From Planctomycetia bacterium (lineage in GTDB: Bacteria; Planctomycetota; Planctomycetia; Planctomycetales; Planctomycetaceae), in the NCBI GenBank assembly GCA_026400935.1, contig JAPLNX010000528.1:1-33424 (forward strand): a DNA stretch of 33,424 nt. The letters are read 5' to 3'. Below, piece by piece: positions 29,704 to 33,424 of this stretch. The stretch's first letter is position 1. The number at the start of each line of letters is the position of its first letter. Made by a program: the position numbers and the translations under genes. Below the pieces are notes generated by a model. It made no database searches. It saw nothing but the letters and a program-made list of their open reading frames with translations, and was not told the origin of the DNA.

Positions 29704-32211
29704 ATGCGAAACCGACCGACACCGATTTATGCGGAGAATCAGCCGTCTCGAAGCGGTGCGGCTTGGGATATGGATGCCGAGCCGGCGTTGCGTCTGACGT
29801 GGTTGTTCGTAGTAATGGCGTTGCCGCTGTTCGTGGTCGCGGGGCGACTCGTTCAATTGCAGTGGTTCTTGGCGGCTGGCTTTGCTGTCGATGAACGGCG
29901 AGAGTCGGTTTCATTCGAGCCGATTCCAAGTCGGCACGGTCGTATCATCGCAGCAGATGGGACGGTACTCGCGTTTGACGAAGAAATGTTTCAAGTTGTA
30001 GTACATTACCGTTGGCTCGAAGAACCGCCGAACCAACGGTGGCTGCGCGATGAGGCGATGACTCGCTTGAGCCGTTCCGAACGTCGTGACAAGCAGAAGC
30101 TTGCCGCTGCAATGCAGCAAGTCCTCAACCGACGAGCGGCGATGTGGGGAGCGCTCGCCGAAATGACCGATCACAAGCCGGAGGAGTTAACGGAACTGCG
30201 GCAGCGTGTGCAAAAACGGGTGGAGCGTATCTTTAAACTCGTGAATGAACGGCAGACGAGACCGCAACAGGATAACGTTGCCGACAAGCCTGAAGTGACT
30301 CTGTCCGGTGACAGCGCGTTACCGACGTTTTCTCGTGCATGGGACGTCGTGAAGCGCGAACTCACGACATCACCGACTCGCGAACGACGAGACTCGTTGC
30401 ACATTCCGGAGCAGTCGGATTACCACGTGCTGTTGGAGAACGTGTCGAGCCAGGAATGCGCCGGCATCGAGACTCAGCCGGATCGCTTCCCCGGAGTGCG
30501 GACGGACGTGACGACTCGCCGCGTTTATCCGCATGGCCGAGTCGCCCCGCATTTAGTCGGTCATCGAGGTGCGATCGAACAAAATGAACTCGATGCAAGG
30601 AGTAAGCGATATCCGCACGGCGATCCGCTCGATTATCAGGCTGGAGATTCGATTGGCAAATCGGGAGTTGAGCAGTCTTACGAAGAAGTCCTGCGCGGCG
30701 TGCGCGGCCAACGAAAGATCGTTCGCGATGGAAACGGGATTGTGAATCGTGTCGAAGTCGTTGAACCGCCAAAGATCGGACGCGATGTCATTCTGAGCTT
30801 CAACGTCGCGTTACAAGAACAGGCGACCGCACTGCTAAATGAGATTGTCGAGGGCGATCCCGTAGGACGGTTTTCGAAACCATCCGAGCGATCGGCTCTC
30901 GCTGCCACGGAACACGACAAGGCGCACGGTTTGGAAAACCGTGTTCCGGAAGCGAATAGGCGTCCGCCGGGAGCGTGTCTTGTCGCGATTAATGTGCAGA
31001 CCGGAGAAATTGTGGCTGCCGCGACGGCTCCGACGTTTGATATCAACGACTGGCTTTCTGGCAGCAGCGATGTGCGCGAGGCGTTGCTGGCAGACACTCG
31101 CAGTCCGATGTTCCCGCGCGCGACACAAATGAAGTTGCCCCCTGGTTCGGTCTTCAAAACGGTTTCGGCAGTCGCGTTATTGGAGAGCGGCATGATCGAT
31201 CCCGATCGACCGATCGAATGCGTGGGATATCTCGACACGCCAAAGAAAAATGTTTGCTACACGTTCACGCATTACGGACATGGCCACTACGCGACCGATC
31301 TCACGAAGGCGCTCGCGGCCTCTTGCAATGTGTACTTCTTCAAAGCCGCACGAACTATCGGCCCGCATCCGCTGGTCGATTGGGCGGAGCGGTTCGGATT
31401 TGGCCAGCCGACTGGAATCGATGTTCGTGGCGAAGAAAGAGGTCATCTTCCGCGCCCTCCGCAGCATTTGCCAACGACGTTGGCAAATGGAAACGCAACT
31501 GAAAAGCGAACGAAGAAATCGTCGGGCGTTGAGTTAGCTAGTCACGAACAACTGACGAGCGAAGTCCCTGGCGAAGTCTTGCCGATTTCCCCATGGGGCG
31601 ACGAATCTCCCGTAATCGGACAACCGAATTCATCTGCGGCTAAAAAATCGGAGCCGTGGTATCCCGGCAGCACTCTCGGCTTGGCGATCGGACAAGACCG
31701 ACTGACTGTCACTCCGATTCAGGTCGCACGGATGATGGCCGCAATCGGCAATGACGGCTGGCTAGTTACGCCGCACGTCGTTCGTGAGATCGCTGCCACT
31801 CCAGAGACCGGACCACTTTCTGATTCTGATCGGCAACGAGTTGCGAAATCGCTGTGGCCATCGGAACTGCTCAAGCCTATTCGACGACAAATTGAGGGAC
31901 TATCAGACGGCACGCTCGCTCGGATTCGCGAAGGATTAGAACAAGTAGTTGCCGCCACTTATGGCACCGGCTTCAAGACCGTACGCATGAAAGAAGTACA
32001 AATCGCTGGCAAAACAGGAACGGCGGAAACGGGAAAGAAAGGTGGGCTAGATCACGCCTGGTTTGCGGGATACGTCCCCGCTGATCGGCCACAAGTGGCG
32101 TTCGTCGTGGTTCTCGAACAAGCGGGTTCCGGCGGCAAAGAAGCGGGACCGGTGGCGAAGAAGTTCGTGCAATTGCTGTTGGATCAGCACGTGATTCGCA
32201 CGGGGCGATGA
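29704..32211 (+). CDS. mrdA: Penicillin-binding protein 2 (elongation transpeptidase)
   Basis: With the start at ATG 29704 this is 835 residues. A membrane segment (about 28-50) is followed by the non-catalytic dimerisation domain with 'SRHGRIIAADGTVLA', a long charged insert (about 120-220), and the transpeptidase domain. The motifs are all present: Ser482-V-F-Lys485, Ser540-C-N and Lys770-T-G. The protein cross-links lateral-wall peptidoglycan with MreBCD and RodA. It is larger than the E. coli enzyme (about 630 residues) because of inserts, including one of about 30 residues before 'GACLVAINVQTGEI' that holds two DNA palindromes (30865-30948), and a low-complexity insert at about 615-665. 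ATG 29695 is an alternative start. No rodA gene follows in this window. Confidence 0.93.
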   Translation: MRNRPTPIYAENQPSRSGAAWDMDAEPALRLTWLFVVMALPLFVVAGRLVQLQWFLAAGFAVDERRESVSFEPIPSRHGRIIAADGTVLAFDEEMFQVVVHYRWLEEPPNQRWLRDEAMTRLSRSERRDKQKLAAAMQQVLNRRAAMWGALAEMTDHKPEELTELRQRVQKRVERIFKLVNERQTRPQQDNVADKPEVTLSGDSALPTFSRAWDVVKRELTTSPTRERRDSLHIPEQSDYHVLLENVSSQECAGIETQPDRFPGVRTDVTTRRVYPHGRVAPHLVGHRGAIEQNELDARSKRYPHGDPLDYQAGDSIGKSGVEQSYEEVLRGVRGQRKIVRDGNGIVNRVEVVEPPKIGRDVILSFNVALQEQATALLNEIVEGDPVGRFSKPSERSALAATEHDKAHGLENRVPEANRRPPGACLVAINVQTGEIVAAATAPTFDINDWLSGSSDVREALLADTRSPMFPRATQMKLPPGSVFKTVSAVALLESGMIDPDRPIECVGYLDTPKKNVCYTFTHYGHGHYATDLTKALAASCNVYFFKAARTIGPHPLVDWAERFGFGQPTGIDVRGEERGHLPRPPQHLPTTLANGNATEKRTKKSSGVELASHEQLTSEVPGEVLPISPWGDESPVIGQPNSSAAKKSEPWYPGSTLGLAIGQDRLTVTPIQVARMMAAIGNDGWLVTPHVVREIAATPETGPLSDSDRQRVAKSLWPSELLKPIRRQIEGLSDGTLARIREGLEQVVAATYGTGFKTVRMKEVQIAGKTGTAETGKKGGLDHAWFAGYVPADRPQVAFVVVLEQAGSGGKEAGPVAKKFVQLLLDQHVIRTGR
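30865..30884. repeat. Short palindrome inside the PBP2 coding region
   Basis: GGTTT and AAACC flank three bases, with GGA and TCC pairing beyond one mismatch. It lies in the non-conserved insert before the transpeptidase domain, 24 bases upstream of a larger palindrome. Its TTTTCGAAACC core resembles the neighbouring repeat. Confidence 0.4.
30908..30948. repeat. REP-like palindrome in frame inside the PBP2 gene
   Basis: An outer perfect 9 bp stem (CGGAACACG / CGTGTTCCG) and an alternative inner 8 bp stem (CACGGTTT / AAACCGTG, 3-base loop) overlap here. The element encodes part of a charged insert and does not break the frame. It shares the 12-mer TTTGGAAAACCG with the hairpin at 25456-25523, which is intergenic. 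This suggests a mobile palindrome that landed in a tolerant part of the gene. Confidence 0.6.
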
Positions 32212-32242
32212 GTGCTCGTGTACGACACTCCTCGGAGAATGA

Positions 32243-32330
32243 GGAAAGGGACCGAAAGGACCAATGGAAACATCGATGACGAAATCGTGATTCGTCCCGT
32301 TGTTCCTTTTCGCCCCTTCAGTCCCTTTGC
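32243..32330. repeat. Imperfect long inverted repeat after the PBP2 gene
   Basis: Outer arms AAAGGGAC (32245-32252) and GTCCCTTT (32321-32328) are exact. Pairing continues inward with several mismatches to about 32270 and 32303. It lies just downstream of the PBP2 stop and could protect or end the operon transcript, although no T-run follows it. Confidence 0.5.
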
Positions 32331-32355
32331 ACGGATTCTCGTTGTATCGAGTCGA

Positions 32356-32595
32356 TCACGTCGCCGAAACGAACTGCGGCTGAGCATTTCGGTTTGATTG
32401 CTGACTGCTGTTCGTGAGTCGTTTCCGAACTTCTCGGACAATTTCGTCGATTTGAAATGGTTGCAGAGGCCGTTCGGTCTTCGCCAACTTCGAGCGCCAT
32501 TCGGTCAAGACTTTGTACTTGCCGGATTCTTTAGGTTCATTATTCGACGCTTCAATGATTTGTTGGATTGTCAGTTCCCAGTCTTGGAGCTTCAT
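32356..32595 (-). CDS. Small hypothetical protein (79 residues)
   Basis: I do not recognise the family. The predicted protein is largely helical and charged, with 'LTIQQIIEASNNEPKES' and 'PFQIDEIVREVRKRL', and lacks membrane or signal segments. It is likely a cytoplasmic helical protein. The reading is supported by AAGGA seven bases upstream of the ATG at 32595 and by protein-like composition. It is convergent with the PBP2 gene and separated from it by the inverted repeat at 32243-32330. Confidence 0.6.
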   Translation of the reverse strand: MKLQDWELTIQQIIEASNNEPKESGKYKVLTEWRSKLAKTERPLQPFQIDEIVREVRKRLTNSSQQSNRNAQPQFVSAT

Positions 32596-32810
32596 CGACT
32601 GTTCCTTGGTAGTTTCAGTGTGTCGGTCGTCAGGAGCCGCTCACCGCGTCTCCCCAACGTCCGCAGGTCGATGCTCAACTCTTCGACCGGAAACAGTCCG
32701 AGGTCTCAGTCGTCTCGTCCACTTTCGCGGAGTTTGTCATTCCGCTGTTACGACAAGGATTGCCGGATGCTTTGTAGCACGCGTTATTGCACGCTCTCAC
32801 TACCTCAATC

Positions 32811-32894
32811 TGTTTAACCGCAACGCCAACGGCGTGCGTGCGAACGAAGGTTCCCCTTCCATAGCACGCACGCCGTTGGCGTTGTGGTTAAACA
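32811..32894. repeat. 31 bp near-perfect inverted repeat (TTTAAC family, MITE/REP-like)
   Basis: Arms 32811-32841 and 32864-32894 pair with a single mismatch in 31 positions, around a 22-base loop. The ends read TGTTTAACC and GGTTAAACA, and the first copy of the family at 28083-28145 shares the TTTAACCGCA start and the layout. It lies 11 bases beyond the stop of the small membrane protein gene at 32906, where it could also act as a transcript-end hairpin. No transposase is inside it. Confidence 0.75.
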
Positions 32895-32905
32895 AAAGCA
32901 ATGTC

Positions 32906-33217
32906 TCATGCTGGCGAACTAACCACTCGATCGGAATTTCGTGAATCACACTGAGAGTGACGATCAAGCCGCTCTTCAGCCTGCATGATGGCAACTTGCT
33001 GTTGTGTGTGGGTTTGGACTCGTTTGACCATGCTTAAGCCGGTGAAGGCAATCAGCCCAACTGTTCCCGCAAATAGGAACGACGTTTTGGCCTCATCACT
33101 GATGTTTCCACTGACGCACATGCCAAACAGCACGCCGCACAACAACAGAATGGTGTGGCTGCTGATCAGTGGTCGTTGGGCGGATTCAGAGGCAGCTGCT
33201 GGAGTGGGAAGGTTCAT
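32906..33217 (-). CDS. Small membrane protein of unknown function
   Basis: The 103-residue protein has two hydrophobic segments (about 22-38 and 48-65), followed by a short hydrophilic, Gln- and Arg-rich cytoplasmic-like tail. I recognise no family. Start ATG 33217 is chosen because GAGGA lies eight bases upstream; a longer frame from 33250 would run over that site. The IS copy at the right end begins only about 70 bases upstream, so its promoter may have been altered or replaced by the insertion. Confidence 0.6.
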   Translation of the reverse strand: MNLPTPAAASESAQRPLISSHTILLLCGVLFGMCVSGNISDEAKTSFLFAGTVGLIAFTGLSMVKRVQTHTQQQVAIMQAEERLDRHSQCDSRNSDRVVSSPA

Positions 33218-33287
33218 CGTTTGTGTCCTCGTGTCGTGGCCGTTCGCCAAGTGAACTGGGGGAAAGTGTTCGTCACGCTGAAAAATC

Positions 33288-33289
33288 TA
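33288..33289. other. Probable TA target site of the right IS copy
   Basis: The sequence C-TA-GTACC at 33287-33294 mirrors the left junction. The flanking base outside the TA is C in both cases, consistent with a CTAG-type target known for IS630. Duplication cannot be verified because the other side of the element is outside the window. Confidence 0.55.
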
Positions 33290-33424
33290 GTACCACGACC
33301 GAGAATTGATCCTCCATAAAAAGCGAGTTTGTGTCATTACTGCATCACCTTTAACGGAGGGTGGTGCGATGCCAAGGAAGGCAGTGCGGATTGAGGCGAC
33401 GGAGCGGCAACTGGAAATCCTGCG
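33290..33424 (+). mobile_element. Right-end fragment of the same IS630-like element
   Basis: These 135 bases are the exact reverse complement of bases 1-135. The element points outward, with the transposase start toward the window edge. Together the two copies form a 33 kb interval bounded by inverted IS ends. Equal depth at both edges points to an assembly break at a repeat. Confidence 0.75.
33369..33424 (+). CDS. Transposase N-terminus, IS630-like (partial, runs off window)
   Basis: ATG at 33369 opens the same frame as the left copy and runs off the window after 56 bases, giving MPRKAVRIEATERQLEIL. GGAGG eight bases upstream is a good ribosome site. The identity of the two copies over the whole visible part suggests recent spread or ongoing activity of this element in the genome. 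Confidence 0.6.
   Translation, partial: MPRKAVRIEATERQLEIL

Noticed and set aside
29158-29856. Minus-strand frame of 232 codons
   Set aside because: Antisense to mreD and the PBP2 start; Arg/Asn-rich without motifs.
32398-32817. Plus-strand frame of 139 codons
   Set aside because: Overlaps the small minus-strand gene that has a good ribosome site; Ser/Arg-rich composition and no start signal.
1-33424. A complete 33 kb composite transposon flanked by two IS copies
   Set aside because: The cargo includes core genes (mreBCD, PBP2, rsmC-like) in normal context and the edges stop at identical depth in the IS, which fits an assembly break better than a mobile unit.

Overview
The window looks like chromosomal DNA of a planctomycete (Planctomycetota); genus and species cannot be read from it. 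The pointers are a giant multi-module secreted protein with an 'LEARQVL'-type N-terminal signature, a membrane-anchored leucine-rich repeat protein, a phytanoyl-CoA dioxygenase-like protein, a Tat-exported beta-propeller protein, and many small palindromic repeats between genes. No rRNA, tRNA, CRISPR array or phage module was seen.

Both ends are the same sequence in opposite orientation. Bases 1-139 are the exact reverse complement of 33286-33424, and each end stops 56 bases into an IS630-type transposase gene. The symmetry suggests a contig broken at two copies of one insertion sequence, not a complete transposon. The left copy appears to have cut off the 3' end of the leucine-rich repeat gene.

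From left to right, the minus strand of 0.1-2.5 kb carries the LRR protein, a small CxxC protein and a class-I glutamine amidotransferase-like protein that lacks its nucleophile Cys. A 17.4 kb minus-strand gene (3035-20437) encodes a 5,800-residue surface or secreted protein. It has beta-helix modules, a triplicated SdrD-B/FG-GAP block, haemagglutinin-like repeats, cadherin-like domains and about twelve Calx-beta domains, eight of them nearly identical in tandem. Next come a sugar mutarotase (RbsD/FucU family) and a UxaE-type tagaturonate epimerase, probably one carbohydrate unit. Divergent from these are an RsmC-like methyltransferase and the Tat-exported NHL protein. A PhyH-family oxygenase and a Flp-like prepilin lie on the minus strand.

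The right part (27.0-32.2 kb) is a cell-shape cluster, mreB-mreC-mreD-PBP2, with no rodA next to it, followed by two small hypothetical genes. The most distinctive non-coding feature is a set of different short palindromes in the intergenic gaps, with one sitting in frame inside the PBP2 gene. The strongest leads are the architecture of the giant protein, the pseudoenzyme, and these palindrome families. No defence or wholly new enzymatic system could be supported.
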